Assembly: GCA_004560305.1 (NCBI GenBank)
Contig: SFVI01000003.1
Location: 1-64,000 of the forward strand
DNA: 64,000 nucleotides
Direction of reading: 5' to 3'
Source: a bacterium
GTDB lineage: Bacteria; Bacillota; Clostridia; Oscillospirales; Oscillospiraceae
Positions 63,395 to 64,000 of this stretch are shown here, one piece after another (position 1 is the first letter of the stretch; every line of letters starts with the position of its first letter). Below the pieces are notes generated by a model. The model was not told the origin of the DNA. It saw only the letters and a program-made list of their open reading frames with translations, and did no database searches. The translations under genes were made by a program, and so were the position numbers.

Positions 63395-64000
63395 TTACTC
63401 GGTAAAGTGGATGTGATTATTGATATGGTCGATGCAGAAGCAGTGATAGCCCTGGCAGCGGGAGCAATAGCGGAACTCCAGGTTGGGATAGTCCACATCG
63501 GTGCGGCCGCAGACGGCGCATTTATGGGTGTAGAGCCTGGACTGCTGTTCCCGGCGGATACGGCGGGATTCCTTGCGGAAGTTCACGGTGCTCCGGCTGG
63601 CCCGGTTGGGGCGGACATGGCTCAGCAGGTCCCCGCCGCAGAAGATAAAGAAGTTCAGCACCGCCACGATGGGCAGCAGGTTCACCGGGAAGGGGTTGGT
63701 GATGACGGCCAGGGCGAAGAACACCGCGTCCACAATGGCCAGGTACTTCATCTTGATGGGGATGATGTACATGAACAGCACCTGCATATCCGGGAACAGG
63801 GCGGCGAAGGAGAAGAACATGGACAGGTAGATATACTGGGAGTCCAGCCGCACGCTGCTGCCGGTGATGAAGTAGATCAGGAAGCCGTAGAGGATGGTGA
63901 GGATGACGCCGGTAAAGAAATAAATGGTGAACTGGCCGCTGCCCCAATACTGCTCCAGGGTGGAACCGATCCAATAATAAAAGTAAAAGGCGATGAAAGC
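63395..64000 (-). CDS. Rhomboid-like membrane protein with C-terminal zinc ribbon (partial)
   Basis: The 5' end lies beyond the window; the frame is open up to base 64000, giving at least 201 residues. Five or so hydrophobic segments (TGVILTILYGFLIYFI, LSMFFSFAALFPDMQVLFMY, YLAIVDAVFFALAVIT) resemble the membrane part of rhomboid-family proteins, but catalytic Ser/His are not visible in this part. The cytoplasmic tail ends in a zinc-ribbon-like CAVCGRTDVDYPNLEFRYCS and CFCIDHINNH. Whether it is a protease is undetermined. Confidence 0.75.
   Translation of the reverse strand, partial: AFIAFYFYYWIGSTLEQYWGSGQFTIYFFTGVILTILYGFLIYFITGSSVRLDSQYIYLSMFFSFAALFPDMQVLFMYIIPIKMKYLAIVDAVFFALAVITNPFPVNLLPIVAVLNFFIFCGGDLLSHVRPNRASRSTVNFRKESRRIRREQQSRLYTHKCAVCGRTDVDYPNLEFRYCSRCQGYHCFCIDHINNHIHFTE

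Overview
The window looks like a chromosomal segment of an anaerobic, fairly GC-rich Clostridia member, most likely an Oscillospiraceae-type gut bacterium. This is an inference. It rests on strong AGGAGG-type ribosome binding sites, consensus sigma-A promoters, oxygen-sensitive enzymes (2-hydroxyacyl-CoA dehydratase-like proteins, a molybdenum hydroxylase, radical SAM), a C_GCAxxG protein, DUF5058 and DUF5692 membrane proteins, and short dispersed repeats of a kind common in that group. No rRNA, CRISPR array, intact IS element or prophage was seen.

Layout. 0-9.5 kb: a DUF559 nuclease gene between inverted repeat arms, guaB, an AEC transporter, a PMT-type glycosyltransferase, a HAD phosphatase with glpK, and a PocR/AraC regulator. 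9.8-12.6 kb: tRNA-Thr and tRNA-Tyr followed by debris (dispersed repeat, tRNA 3'-end fragment, a short ORF, a rearrangement joining an HTH gene to an inverted histidine kinase fragment), plus a flavin reductase/HxlR pair. 12.7-31 kb: a molybdenum-centred island. It holds a molybdopterin-binding protein, modABC, XdhC, a histidine phosphatase-HD fusion, a nucleotidyltransferase-ModE-like fusion, a TylF-type methyltransferase, a Mop-type molybdenum hydroxylase, and a tightly packed operon of a Rossmann/Fe-S/CCG protein, a small CxxC protein, a SAM methyltransferase, a C_GCAxxG protein, a radical SAM enzyme, an AMP-forming CoA ligase and a DNA glycosylase. From memory, several of these families carry NCBI names after Desulfovibrio loci DVU_1551 to DVU_1558; their joint function is, to my knowledge, unknown.

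31-42 kb: a DMT-type transporter, LysR/DUF5692, and a TetR-controlled operon of an Fe-S flavoprotein (broken by a frameshifting deletion), hypA, two 2-hydroxyacyl-CoA dehydratase-like proteins, a 59-residue membrane protein and hypB. No hydrogenase gene is present, so the nickel chaperones appear to serve something else. 42.5-47 kb: a solute-binding lipoprotein fused to a 5'-nucleotidase C-terminal-like domain, next to a hybrid sensor kinase with two receiver domains. 47-50 kb: an M20 amidohydrolase with two transporter-like membrane proteins. 50-64 kb: largely housekeeping genes: DAHP synthase, an FtsX/ATPase ABC pair, purC-purF, an HtrA protease, an amidohydrolase, bioY-birA under a textbook BirA operator, a tandem GNAT protein, a DUF4097 lipoprotein, and a membrane protein cut by the window edge.

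The two most interesting systems are the Mo hydroxylase / radical SAM / CoA ligase island (12.7-30.3 kb) and the HypAB plus dehydratase-like operon (35.2-42.1 kb).
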